Shown here piece after piece: positions 8,511-17,344 of a stretch of DNA of 64,000 bases. The notes under the pieces were generated by a model. That model was not told where the DNA came from. It saw nothing but the letters and a program-made list of their open reading frames with translations, and ran no database searches. This stretch comes from an uncultured Desulfobacter sp. (lineage in GTDB: Bacteria > Desulfobacterota > Desulfobacteria > Desulfobacterales > Desulfobacteraceae). The DNA is taken from assembly GCF_963666675.1 (NCBI RefSeq), contig NZ_OY762929.1, positions 3,720,001-3,784,000 on the forward strand. The letters run 5' to 3'. Made by a program: the position numbers and the translations under genes. Within the stretch, counting starts at the first letter, position 1, and each line of letters begins with the position of its first letter.

Positions 8511-8541
8511 AAGGCTCCCAGCGAAAACGCTGGGAGCCTTT
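8511..8541. terminator. Rho-independent terminator
   Basis: Perfect 13-base stem AAGGCTCCCAGCG with loop AAAA, T-rich on both sides. It lies just downstream of tRNA-fMet on the minus strand and can also stop plus-strand transcription from the aldo/keto reductase. Confidence 0.85.
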
Positions 8542-8548
8542 ATTTACT

Positions 8549-8625
<77 letters not shown>

Positions 8626-8869
8626 ACAACGGAAAGAGAATATAGACCAAAGGGACCTTTGAGTCAAGCATTTAAAATTATGGGCCTCCGGTTTTCATCC
8701 GACGCGGTTTGACTGATATATTGCTCCACAACTTCCGAAATGGATCTATCCTGGTCTCTATCTTCGATTACCGTGCCTTGTACAGGCCCAGGCGGTTAAA
8801 AAAAGGTTAAGAATAGAACACTCTGTGTGGGTATTTTATTTACCCTGAATCCACTTTTGTTCAATCCGA

Positions 8870-9436
8870 TTAATAGCCTGGCTGATCAGCCTGGCCCACT
8901 TTTAAAAGTTCCCTGTTAATGAACCGGGGGGCTGTCTCCAATAAGCTGATGGAGGGTATTAGTCGATGATTTCTCAAGGCTTTTCTGGATGCTTTGTCTA
9001 CCAATGTAAAAAATCGATCTGCCTCATCTTTTAACCGGGATGGCTTATGACCTTTAACTTTCTTGAATTCACAACATAGTTGATCTGATAAATAGAAGAA
9101 TTCCTGGTACAGAGCGCTGTTTTTAATGAGTTTATTCTTTTTTGACGAATAATCTTTCTTCTCAAGCCCTCCCCGCCTTGCCTGAAGCCCGATAATGTTC
9201 TGGGAATCAGTATACACAACAATTTTTGCGAGGGACTTTTGAATTGAAGCAAATGCCCAGATCAGGGTCTGGATCTCAAGTTTCGCCGAATTGGTGTGCT
9301 CAAATTTTTTTATCATAACATCGGCTTTAAAGGTTTGTGAATACGGGAGCTCCTGCAATACTGCAAGATATGCCCCATATCCAATTTGGGATTTGGGATC
9401 TACACTGCCATCGGTAAATAGCCGCAAGGTTGCCAT
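8870..9436 (-). CDS. Ribonuclease H-like protein
   Basis: 188 residues with the RNase H fold signature: Asp9 in LFTDGS, Glu54 in SAKLEIQTL, Asp77 in VYTDSQNI, and later His130 in VKGHKPSR and Asp147 in LVDKASRKALR. These are the four metal-binding carboxylates plus the flexible His of RNase HI, so the protein is probably an active hybrid nuclease, though it is longer and more divergent than classical RnhA. Thirty bases downstream of yaiI in the same direction. The stretch 8626-8869 holds no recognised feature. Confidence 0.75.
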   Translation of the reverse strand: MATLRLFTDGSVDPKSQIGYGAYLAVLQELPYSQTFKADVMIKKFEHTNSAKLEIQTLIWAFASIQKSLAKIVVYTDSQNIIGLQARRGGLEKKDYSSKKNKLIKNSALYQEFFYLSDQLCCEFKKVKGHKPSRLKDEADRFFTLVDKASRKALRNHRLIPSISLLETAPRFINRELLKVGQADQPGY

Positions 9437-9465
9437 TTGTTCAATCTCTTAACATCAATTTGTAT

Positions 9466-9909
9466 TCAAATATTAGATAGCCATCGGTTTAAGTGATTGG
9501 CAAACCTGCTCGTATTTTTTTGATTCATCGCGGCCGGCCCGCCGGTATCAATGCCAATGTCCCTCAAGCTTTCCTTGAACTTCCTTATTCTCAACTGGTC
9601 CTGAATCGATTCTTTGGAATAAAGATGCCCTCTGGGATTAAGCGCATAACCCTCTTTTTCTAATACCTGAGCGGCTAACGGTATATCAGAAGTAATGACC
9701 AGATCTCCTTTATCAAGCAAAGCAACAATTCTGTTGTCCGCCTCATCAAACCCGGAAGAGACCCGAAGAAATGTGATATAGTTCCGATTGGGTATTTTCA
9801 TGGGATGATTGGCTACCATGGTTAACACCACACCGGTTCGATCCGCTGCCTTGAACAAAATATTTTTAATTACTGCCGGACATGCATCTGCATCTACCCA
9901 TATTCTCAT
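9466..9909 (-). CDS. yaiI: YaiI/YqxD family protein (DUF188)
   Basis: 147 residues from the ATG at 9909, chosen over an upstream in-frame start because MRIWVDADACPAVIKN is the family's conserved N-terminus and GGGGG lies just before it. The family has a PIN-like fold with conserved Asp residues (WVDADACP; LVITSDIPLA) and probable nuclease activity, never firmly established. Also seen: the conserved GYALNPRGHLYS segment. Confidence 0.9.
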   Translation of the reverse strand: MRIWVDADACPAVIKNILFKAADRTGVVLTMVANHPMKIPNRNYITFLRVSSGFDEADNRIVALLDKGDLVITSDIPLAAQVLEKEGYALNPRGHLYSKESIQDQLRIRKFKESLRDIGIDTGGPAAMNQKNTSRFANHLNRWLSNI

Positions 9910-10167
9910 GTAACCCCCTTTGCCTCCAAAGTTCATTGAAATGCAAAACGGAACATTTCCGCTTAATCCACGATGCAATCTTATCAGGCCACATCCCAAG
10001 ACACAAGAAAGCGTGCTCGTTCCTTAAAACAGAACAAATTTACCCTAAAGATTGAAATTTATGTTGAGATCAGTTAGGTTCTCAGGTTCATTTTTAATGA
10101 TATGCTTTTAACAGGATTGAAATAAATCCTATCCAAATTACAGTCAAATATCTGAGGTGCAAAAAAA

Positions 10168-10620
10168 ATGTCAGAACAAACTTGTGATTATAAGGTCAGG
10201 TGCAAATCGTGTTTTAACCAGTTCATTGTTCAGATATATGACAACCTCGAAAAATGCCTCTGGCTTGTGGATAACAAAGACTGGTACTGTGATGCATGTA
10301 AAAAAAAATATTTCGAACAGAAGACAGCAATGCTTTCAGAAGCCCATGCACGCTTAGGTTTCCCTCAGCTTACCGGTACACCGAAAACAATTACCTGGGC
10401 GGAAAAAATAAGGGCGGAACTGATAAATAAAGTAAACTACCTGAATTCAAGCCTGAACCATGAAGATGAAGACGCAAAAACATTATCAGACAAGGCTTTT
10501 CAACTGTTTTTCCAGGAGTGGCAAAATGAAATAAACGCCAAGTGGTGGATAAACAACAGAACAACAAATGTCAGGGATATATCGGTTCGAATAAAAGAGA
10601 TCACGGACACCCTGTCATAA
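10168..10620 (+). CDS. Hypothetical protein with two CxxC pairs
   Basis: 150 residues. The N-terminal third has CKSC (about residues 13-16) and CDAC (about 43-46), a likely zinc ribbon; the remainder is helical with many Trp and Asn residues. GAGGTG precedes the ATG by nine bases. Base composition is AT-richer than the neighbours. No family recognised. Stands alone, converging on the MFS gene. Confidence 0.65.
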   Translation: MSEQTCDYKVRCKSCFNQFIVQIYDNLEKCLWLVDNKDWYCDACKKKYFEQKTAMLSEAHARLGFPQLTGTPKTITWAEKIRAELINKVNYLNSSLNHEDEDAKTLSDKAFQLFFQEWQNEINAKWWINNRTTNVRDISVRIKEITDTLS

Positions 10621-10764
10621 AACCAGTAACGGTCTTTGTCACTCCGGATCTTTTCAAGGACGGGATTCAATCACAATATGTTTTTGACCGGTACCTTGAA
10701 AAAAAAGGAAGAAGAAGCTGCCGCGCGGTAGAAGTACGTACAGTAAATGCCCCCGATAGAGCTG

Positions 10765-11955
10765 CTATCGTGGGCCTCGTTCCGAGGCAAGACTCCGCAC
10801 AAAGAGCCATGCAGCCGGTGGCAGCGCCAGCGCAAAGGCCCCGCAGAGGAACAAAAACGTCAGCTGCACGCCTACCAGGTCTGCAAGCTTTCCAACAAAC
10901 GGCCCCGTGCAGACAAAGCCAAGGCGAAACAGCAGGGAGTGCAAGGAGAGAATCCCGGCCCTGTTGCTTGATGGGATCTCTCTCTGGGCGTAGTTGAGCA
11001 TCATGGGGCCACGCAGCCCCCGCATACAGGTGAGCAGGTAGTAGTACAAAAATCCCCAGACACCACCGACCAACCCAAGACCGAGATACCCCCCCAGGCT
11101 CAGCAACACAAAGAGCAGAACAATAGACTTGTCACCAAGCCGCAAATGGGTTCGGTAACTGGCAAGAGCGGCAAGTGCCACACTCAAATTGGCAACAGCC
11201 CAGATCGGCCCAAACCATGTAACGGGCACGCCACCATCCTGCATATAGGGTTGGACAAGCCAGACGGGATAAAACGAGGCCAGGCCAAGGATAACATTCA
11301 AGATAAGCGTGTATCTCAAACGGCGGTTTTCCACCAGAGCGTACCGGGTCGACTGCAATGCCTCAACGATATGACTTTTCGGCACAGACGTTTGTCGATC
11401 CGGCTCAATGAGCGTCCTTGTCAAGAGCAATGCAAGAATCCAGACAGCTATCTGGATAAAGAATGGAAGCAGGGGGGCTGTTGTATACAGCAGCCCGGAA
11501 AAAACGGCACCACAGGCTTCGCCGATCTGGCCAAAGCCGTTCATCCGTCCCTCATGCCTGGCGTAATACACGTCCTCGCTGCTTCCTTTTAAGGCTTCAA
11601 AGAGCAGCGCACTGTCCGAGCCACTGATAAACGCAAATGAGATCCCTAAAAGAATTTCAGCAGCGAGAACAGAGAGAAAAGAGTCAGCGATGGTATAAAG
11701 ACCCCAGCCGCAAATCCCAAGAACCGAGGCCAGGCTAAGCGCCGTCCTGTAACCAATCCGGTCACTGAGATAGCCGGAGGGGTACTCCATGACAACCATC
11801 GCCACGGAATATATGGACTGTACCAGTAAAATCCGGGCAATGCTCAAACCGATCTGATCTTTCCAGAACAGTGTGATAATTGCCATGGGGAAAAGACTCA
11901 TCTTCAGAAACGAAAAGAGATACAGTCTTTTTAGATTTATCGAATAATCAGCCAT
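10765..11955 (-). CDS. Major facilitator superfamily transporter
   Basis: 396 residues with about twelve hydrophobic segments. The conserved MFS loop between helices 2 and 3 is seen as GYLSDRIGYRTAL. It most resembles uncharacterised drug/metabolite exporters of the MFS. The end of the gene carries the hairpin CGATAG-AGCTG-CTATCG, a weak candidate terminator. Substrate unknown. Confidence 0.9.
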   Translation of the reverse strand: MADYSINLKRLYLFSFLKMSLFPMAIITLFWKDQIGLSIARILLVQSIYSVAMVVMEYPSGYLSDRIGYRTALSLASVLGICGWGLYTIADSFLSVLAAEILLGISFAFISGSDSALLFEALKGSSEDVYYARHEGRMNGFGQIGEACGAVFSGLLYTTAPLLPFFIQIAVWILALLLTRTLIEPDRQTSVPKSHIVEALQSTRYALVENRRLRYTLILNVILGLASFYPVWLVQPYMQDGGVPVTWFGPIWAVANLSVALAALASYRTHLRLGDKSIVLLFVLLSLGGYLGLGLVGGVWGFLYYYLLTCMRGLRGPMMLNYAQREIPSSNRAGILSLHSLLFRLGFVCTGPFVGKLADLVGVQLTFLFLCGAFALALPPAAWLFVRSLASERGPR

Positions 11956-11994
11956 CAGGCATGATATCTATTATGTATAAATTAAAGAGAGTTA

Positions 11995-13104
11995 TCAAAC
12001 ATTAAATCTAAAATTAAGCACATCACCGTCCCGCACTTGATATTCTTTACCTTCAAGACGAATCTTACCGGCTTCTTTTAATTTTACCTCGGATTTATAT
12101 TCAAAAAGATCGGTACAATGATATGACTCCGCCCTGATAAATCCCCGTTCAAAATCGGTATGGATGATTTCGGCAGCCTGGGGCGCCTTGCAGCCTTCAG
12201 GAAAAGTCCAGGCCCGGACTTCTTTTTCACCGGCTGTAAAGTAAGTGTTTAATCCGAGCATGTCATACCCTGTGCGGATAAGCTGATCAAGCCCGGATTC
12301 CTCGAGCCCGGCAGCTTCGAGAAATTCATTTTTTTCTTCCTGGGAGTCAAGATCTGCAATCTCGGATTCTAATTTTCCAGATATGACAACCACCTTAGAA
12401 TCATCTTTCCGGGCAAGTGCCTTTACCTTTTTAACATATTCATTGTCGGAATCCAGCCCATCTTCATTTACATTGCAGCAATAAAGCTGCTGTTTCATGG
12501 TAATGAGATGGAGATCTGAAATCAGCTCTTTTTGAGTTTGATCAAGTTCAACACTTCGGGCGGGCCGGCCCTCTTCAAGGGCGTTTGATATCTGCTTTAA
12601 AATCGGATCAGCAGCCTTTGCTTTTTCCGATATTTTCTTGTCGTGGGACTTCATCTGCTTGACAAGATTATCCTGCCTTTTTAGAACCGTTTCAAGGTCA
12701 GCTAACGCAAGTTCAATTCCAATTGTTTCTATATCACTTGCAGGATCCACAACCCCGTTCACATGAACAATATCATCGTCATCAAAACAACGAACCACAT
12801 GGATGATTGCACCCACCTGTCTGATATGACCTAAAAACTTATTTCCCAGCCCTTCTCCTTTGGAAGCACCTTTGACCAGACCTGCGATATCAACAAACTC
12901 AACAACCGCGGGTATCAGTTTTTTGGGCGTAATAAATTCAGAGATCATCCCAAGGCGTTTATCCGGAACCTCCACAATGCCCACGTTGGGTTCAATTGTG
13001 CAAAACGGGTAGTTTGCGCTTTCTGCAGGTGCAGATGTAAGCGCTGAGAATATAGTTGATTTCCCCACATTGGGGAGCCCAACGATTCCACAGTTTAATT
13101 GCAT
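11995..13104 (-). CDS. ychF: Redox-regulated ATPase YchF (OLA1 family)
   Basis: 369 residues from the ATG at 13104; family members begin MQLNCGIVGLPNVGKST, so the upstream in-frame start is rejected. G1 is GLPNVGKST, G3 DIAGLVKGA; the C-terminal TGS domain ends EYQVRDGDVLNFRFNV. YchF prefers ATP over GTP and binds ribosomes, linking translation to stress responses. Length is normal for the family. Confidence 0.96.
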   Translation of the reverse strand: MQLNCGIVGLPNVGKSTIFSALTSAPAESANYPFCTIEPNVGIVEVPDKRLGMISEFITPKKLIPAVVEFVDIAGLVKGASKGEGLGNKFLGHIRQVGAIIHVVRCFDDDDIVHVNGVVDPASDIETIGIELALADLETVLKRQDNLVKQMKSHDKKISEKAKAADPILKQISNALEEGRPARSVELDQTQKELISDLHLITMKQQLYCCNVNEDGLDSDNEYVKKVKALARKDDSKVVVISGKLESEIADLDSQEEKNEFLEAAGLEESGLDQLIRTGYDMLGLNTYFTAGEKEVRAWTFPEGCKAPQAAEIIHTDFERGFIRAESYHCTDLFEYKSEVKLKEAGKIRLEGKEYQVRDGDVLNFRFNV

Positions 13105-13149
13105 TATATTATCCTTCTTCCATAAAAATATAAAACCAGACATTACCAT

Positions 13150-13485
13150 TTGCCGGGATTTAATTATCTGTTATCGAAGAAAGGGGTTATACTATAATGT
13201 ACGAAAATTTCAACACATAATGCTCTACTAATCCGGTTAGCGCTTTCTCGATCGTAATACCATGTAAAGAATTATTTTCCTGTTTATTGCTCAAACTCTA
13301 TTTGTTTTATCCTCCTGAGAGTATACACCGCATACCGTGTAGATTTGTTGCAATTTACCACACAGAGACTAGGCTCGAATAGAAATGGTGTCTACCCGGA
13401 AGCGCCACCAGTAAATTTTATATATCAAATTGATTTCCCCCAAAATTAAGTAGACCAAGGTATCTCTATCCTCAGCCTTTATTCT
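13150..13485. other. Intergenic stretch, nothing recognised
   Basis: 336 bases between ychF and the polyferredoxin gene. AT-rich, with stops in all frames and no RNA gene or clear repeat that I can see. Confidence 0.5.
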
Positions 13486-15090
13486 TTAAAAAGGAAAGTC
13501 CTCACCGGCATCCATCTCCAACTTTTTTTCTTTCGGTTTTTGGGCAGTTTTGTGGGTTGGATTGCCGTCCACATAGATGGCTTTGAAGGGTTTTGTGGGG
13601 CAGGCATGCTCACATCCGCCGCACCCCACGCAGATGGCTTCATCCATCTCGGGGATGACCAGCTTGCGGCCGATGGCATTCAGATAGGGGACCATGTGCA
13701 CCGCCTTCGTGGGACAATGTTCGGAGCACGCCCCGCAATTGGTATTGTCGGTATAGACCACGCAGTTTTCCTTGATGAATTTTGCCGTTCCCACCTGGGT
13801 CTGCTGCTTTTTTTCCACCGTCAAAGGCAGAATGGCACCGCTGGGACAGATATCTGAACAAACGGTGCAGTCATAGTTGCAGTGGCCGGCGTTGAAATCC
13901 ATCCGTGGCTGCAATATACCGGACAGGCCGAATGAAAAGACCGAAGGCACAAGGACCCGGGAGGGGCAGGCAGAAACGCATAGATGGCAGGCGGTACAGA
14001 TGGTGCTATATCTGGCAATGCTGACCGAACCCGGCGGTGACAGCGGGCTGGTTCTGTTTTCAGAAATGGTGGTGGGCCTGGCTTGTATCCGAAGGGGTTT
14101 GGGTTCGGCATGGACACGCTTTACAGCCATGCCGAACCCACCGGCCGCCAAGGCAAGTACGAAGTTCCTGCGGTTTTGGATGGTCTCTTTTCCATGCTGA
14201 ATCTGTCGCCCTGATTGAAACCCGGGCCGGAATACCATAGCTTTGTCCGGGCAGACGGAAAGACAGTTAAAGCAGGCAACACAACGATCGACATCCACGC
14301 TTTTGTTTTTCACATCAATGCATCCGGCCTTGCAGCCTTGCGCACATCGGCCGCATGACCGGCAGGAATCGGCTTCAATACCGATTTTCACCAGGGAAAA
14401 TTTTGAAACCAGGCCCAGCAAGGTTCCCACAGGACACAGGCTGTTGCAGTAAAGGCGGCCGTGCCGGGCGCTCATCCATGCTACCGTACCCAGAGAAACC
14501 AGGGCAATGCCAACAGAAACAGGGGCGCAGACCGGCCACGGAACACGGTAAAGGGCATGGACGCCCAAAGCCTCTGCCGACGTCGCCCCCCAATTGTTCA
14601 GCAAGACCACAAGAGGTCTAAACAAATTTGAGACGATTCTGCCGAAACTGCTGAAAGGGTCAAGCAGGTTGAGCGGCAGGCCGCTTCCCACAAAAAAGAA
14701 CAACAGGGTAACGATCAATACTGAATACTGCAGGATACTGTGGGGTGCACAATATTGGAATCTATGGGGTCGCCTTGTTTTTCCCAGGGCCTTTGCGCTG
14801 CCCCCAAAAATGCGGGAAACCAGATCCTGGAATATGCCCAAAGGGCAAACGGCTGAACAATAGACCCGGCCGAATATCAGAGCTGTAATGAGAACAACAA
14901 TAAACCCGGCTGCCGCAGCTGCCGGGTGGTCTATAAATTTAACAAAAGAAGGCACAAACTGCAAAAACAACAGCTGATCAGAAAGTGTTTTTACCCATGT
15001 CTCCCATATATCCAAAAAGAGAAACGCCGTTAGCAAAAAAAAGGCAGCGGCAATACAGACCCGCAAGGGCTTGAGAAAGCCAAGATTCAT
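13486..15090 (-). CDS. Membrane polyferredoxin, NapH-like domain fused to a NapG/MauM-like ferredoxin
   Basis: 534 residues. The N-terminal half is NapH-like: several transmembrane segments, cytoplasmic CSAVCPLGIFQDL and CNSLCPVGTLLGL pairs, and a ferredoxin pair CRSCGRCAQGC / CVACFNCLSVCP. At about residue 305 NRRNFVLALAAGG looks like an internal twin-arginine signal, after which a NapG/MauM-like region carries more 4Fe-4S motifs (CTACHLCVSACP, CNYDCTVCSDICP, CGACSEHCP, CVGCGGCEHACP). It appears to be a fusion of two usually separate electron carriers, moving electrons from membrane quinol or a cytoplasmic donor to a periplasmic or membrane partner. The start abuts the stop of the DUF362 gene, so the pair is one operon. 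Confidence 0.85.
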   Translation of the reverse strand: MNLGFLKPLRVCIAAAFFLLTAFLFLDIWETWVKTLSDQLLFLQFVPSFVKFIDHPAAAAAGFIVVLITALIFGRVYCSAVCPLGIFQDLVSRIFGGSAKALGKTRRPHRFQYCAPHSILQYSVLIVTLLFFFVGSGLPLNLLDPFSSFGRIVSNLFRPLVVLLNNWGATSAEALGVHALYRVPWPVCAPVSVGIALVSLGTVAWMSARHGRLYCNSLCPVGTLLGLVSKFSLVKIGIEADSCRSCGRCAQGCKAGCIDVKNKSVDVDRCVACFNCLSVCPDKAMVFRPGFQSGRQIQHGKETIQNRRNFVLALAAGGFGMAVKRVHAEPKPLRIQARPTTISENRTSPLSPPGSVSIARYSTICTACHLCVSACPSRVLVPSVFSFGLSGILQPRMDFNAGHCNYDCTVCSDICPSGAILPLTVEKKQQTQVGTAKFIKENCVVYTDNTNCGACSEHCPTKAVHMVPYLNAIGRKLVIPEMDEAICVGCGGCEHACPTKPFKAIYVDGNPTHKTAQKPKEKKLEMDAGEDFPF

Positions 15091-16014
15091 TTAAATCCTG
15101 ATCCGGTTGATGGACAGATTTTCCAGGTTCATCTGCCCAAGATTCATATCCGAGGCGATCCGGATATGGCGGATATCGGCAGGCTCTGTACCGAACAGTT
15201 TTGCCCCGGCCGCATCGGCCGCCACCGGATCAGTAGAAACAACCTGAGCCTTCATGGCGACCACATCGTTAACGGACACCCCCCTGGGGCCGTTTCGCTT
15301 CATGACGTTGTAGGCATCCACCACCGTTAGATCGGGTTTGCGAAAGGAAGCAAAATCGGCAATGCACTGGTGAAGATCATTGCGGTGCCAGTACCAGCGG
15401 TCCCACACCACGCCCATGAGATTTTTCATGCCGATGGTGACCATGGCCGAACTGTGGTGCTTGAGCACCGGGACATTGATAAATATATCCGCGTCCAGGA
15501 GCACCTCATGAACCTTGGCCGTTTTGAGCCGTTGTCCCCGGGGCACGGAAACTGTTTTATAGTAGCCTTCGCTGTCTGCGGAAACCATTTTTCCGCCGGC
15601 CGCCTTTACGGCCGCCTCAATGCCGCTGTTTGTATAACAGCGCCGCCAGTTGTCGCAGGTATGGTCAAATACGGACACGGCGTTGGCCCCTGCGGACATG
15701 CAGCGCTCAACAATACGCCCCACAAGGGCCGGATGGGTGTTGCCGCCCCGATCCGGCGGCACGTCCCAGCCGATATTGGGCTTGACCAAAACCCGGCTGC
15801 CCCTGGGCACAAATTGCTGTATGCCGCCCAGAGAGGCAATGGCCGTGTCGAACATTTGGTCCGGGTCGCCGCCCCGTACCGCCACCAGGTCATAGGTTTG
15901 ACCCTTTGGGGCTGCCCAAAGTTTTCCCACCCCGGGGAACGCAAGGGTTGAGCCTGCAGCAATTCCACCGCCGATGGTTTTTTTTAAAAAATCCCGTCGA
16001 TCCATTTTATCCAT
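15091..16014 (-). CDS. DUF362-domain protein with twin-arginine signal
   Basis: 307 residues beginning with a Tat signal (RRDFLKKT followed by a hydrophobic stretch to about residue 34), so it is exported folded, probably carrying a cofactor. The body is a DUF362 domain with VLVKPNIGWDVPP, VFDHTCDNWRRCY and VPVLKHHSSAMVTIGMKNL. DUF362 proteins accompany ferredoxins and are thought to bind Fe-S or similar groups; no reaction is known. First gene of a two-gene operon with the polyferredoxin immediately after it. The two were probably exported and matured together as one redox unit. Confidence 0.88.
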   Translation of the reverse strand: MDKMDRRDFLKKTIGGGIAAGSTLAFPGVGKLWAAPKGQTYDLVAVRGGDPDQMFDTAIASLGGIQQFVPRGSRVLVKPNIGWDVPPDRGGNTHPALVGRIVERCMSAGANAVSVFDHTCDNWRRCYTNSGIEAAVKAAGGKMVSADSEGYYKTVSVPRGQRLKTAKVHEVLLDADIFINVPVLKHHSSAMVTIGMKNLMGVVWDRWYWHRNDLHQCIADFASFRKPDLTVVDAYNVMKRNGPRGVSVNDVVAMKAQVVSTDPVAADAAGAKLFGTEPADIRHIRIASDMNLGQMNLENLSINRIRI

Positions 16015-16065
16015 TAGGCATCGCTCCTTATCAATGGATTTCTTCTTTGGTCTGATCTGGCATTT

Positions 16066-16434
16066 TCATCTTACCGGCACAACTTCAAGCCAGTAACCGT
16101 CGGGATCATTGATAAAATAGATGCCCATCTCATTATTTTCATAACAGATACACCCCATCTTCTCATGCAGGGCGTGGGCCCCGTCAAAATCGTCTGTTTT
16201 AAATGCGATGTGAAACTCTTCGTCGCCAAGATCGTAAGGGGTTTTTCGATCTTTGAGCCAGGTCAGTTCCAGTTTATTGCCGGACTGATTATCCGTCAAA
16301 TAGACGATGATATAAGAACCGTCAACGGCCGTTTTTCTGTTCAGCTCTATCAACCCCAGCGCTTTTTCATAAAAGGCCATACTCTTTTCCAGGTTCAATA
16401 CGTTAATATTGAAATGATCAATTGTGAATTTCAC
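16066..16434 (-). CDS. VOC/glyoxalase I-family protein
   Basis: 122 residues from GTG at 16434, chosen because family proteins start MKFTIDHFNINV and GGGGAG lies about ten bases upstream; a TTG at 16452 is the alternative. One vicinal-oxygen-chelate domain: metal ligands are likely His in TIDHFNIN, Glu in KLELTW, His in EEFHIAF and Glu in YWLEVVP, the set found in lactoylglutathione lyase. Whether it uses glutathione or another thiol is unknown. Confidence 0.85.
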   Translation of the reverse strand: MKFTIDHFNINVLNLEKSMAFYEKALGLIELNRKTAVDGSYIIVYLTDNQSGNKLELTWLKDRKTPYDLGDEEFHIAFKTDDFDGAHALHEKMGCICYENNEMGIYFINDPDGYWLEVVPVR

Positions 16435-16799
16435 TTCTATTTTTCTCCCCAATAAAGTTAAAATATCGCCCTTGAGTTGGGCGGATAGGAAATAAAACCG
16501 TTTATACTATAAATTCAAATGACCGGCCACGCAAGTTTTGTCGTCAAAATTCAAATTTCAAAACGATTAAAATACTACCACAGAGTCGTCCCCAGAGAGG
16601 CTCAAGGAAAAAAAGTTCCTACTTTCGCTCAATATTTAGTGAAATTTCGTAAAAAAGTCATCAAAAATCAGGGATTCCCCGATTGATTTACCCCATCTGC
16701 CGTTGATATTATATCTCGCATATGTGTGAAAGAGGAAAAAATACAAAGGGATAATCACTTTCCTCTAAACAAAAAAGATTTACACAGGGAGAAAGGCAA
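16435..16799. other. Intergenic stretch, no gene seen
   Basis: 365 bases, AT-rich, between the VOC gene and the small gene at 16800. Presumably holds both promoters; I cannot place them with confidence. Confidence 0.4.
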
Positions 16800-16985
16800 A
16801 TGATTGAAGCAACTGAAACCCAGGTAAAAACTGACATTTTTGATTTTCTTAGAATCATCGACGATGAAATTCTAAAATTTAAATTAACCGACGAAATCGG
16901 ATCAGACGCAAACGTCAGCTTGCAGGGCGCTCATCAATTAGATTCCGTTATTCGATCCGAAGCGGAAATCAAAGAACAGGCCTAA
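16800..16985 (+). CDS. Small acidic protein of unknown function
   Basis: 61 residues, acidic, predicted helical, no Cys, no signal or membrane segment. It is supported by a strong ribosome site (GGGAGAAAGG five bases before ATG) and by a very strong terminator 36 bases after the stop, which together make a self-contained transcription unit. No family recognised. Could be a small regulator or a post-translationally modified peptide; nothing in the sequence decides. Confidence 0.65.
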   Translation: MIEATETQVKTDIFDFLRIIDDEILKFKLTDEIGSDANVSLQGAHQLDSVIRSEAEIKEQA

Positions 16986-17020
16986 TTTCCTACTCTCTCT
17001 TCTGAAAATTCTTCTTTCTG

Positions 17021-17074
17021 ACATCCCGGTGGCGCTAAAAAGTTCCTTTTTAGCGCCACCGGGATGTTCTTTTT
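17021..17074 (+). terminator. Strong rho-independent terminator
   Basis: A 21-base perfect stem (ACATCCCGGTGGCGCTAAAAA and its complement) with loop GTTCC and a T run. Ends the small gene at 16800. Confidence 0.93.
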
Positions 17075-17133
17075 AACGGCCATGGGCCAAACTCGAACAT
17101 ATCGTGGAAAAAAACGGGATTGATCATAACATC

Positions 17134-17212
17134 GGCCATCTTTTGTAGGGGCAATCCCCCTGTGGTCGCCCCCGTCAGGGCAGGCACAGAGGCCTGCCCC
17201 TACAAATGGCCG
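17134..17212. repeat. Imperfect palindromic element (REP-like)
   Basis: Outer arms GGCCAT...TTTGTAGGGGCA and TGCCCCTACAAATGGCC are inverted, enclosing a GC-rich core with further self-complementarity (GGGCAGGC, GCCTGCCC). This type of extragenic palindrome is usually repeated around a genome; only one copy was found in this window. Confidence 0.6.
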
Positions 17213-17268
17213 GCGTTAGAGCCAAGCCCCAGAAAACGAACAATTGAATTGGGTTCTTGTATATAAAA

Positions 17269-17296
17269 TTGACAGTGCTATTGGTATCATTATAAT
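17269..17296 (+). promoter_or_regulatory. Sigma70-type promoter of livK
   Basis: TTGACA, a 16-base spacer, then TATAAT: both boxes match consensus perfectly. The start of livK is about 50 bases downstream, preceded by AAAGGAAAGAAGAG as a purine-rich ribosome site. Confidence 0.85.
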
Positions 17297-17344
17297 AAGG
17301 AGCGTGGTAAGATACCTTAACTTAAAGGAAAAAGGAAAGAAGAG

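Noticed and set aside
10542..10997. Plus-strand open frame of 151 codons
   Set aside because: Its second half runs antisense to the MFS gene and its first half overlaps the hypothetical gene at 10168; composition is basic and proline-rich without a motif or ribosome site.
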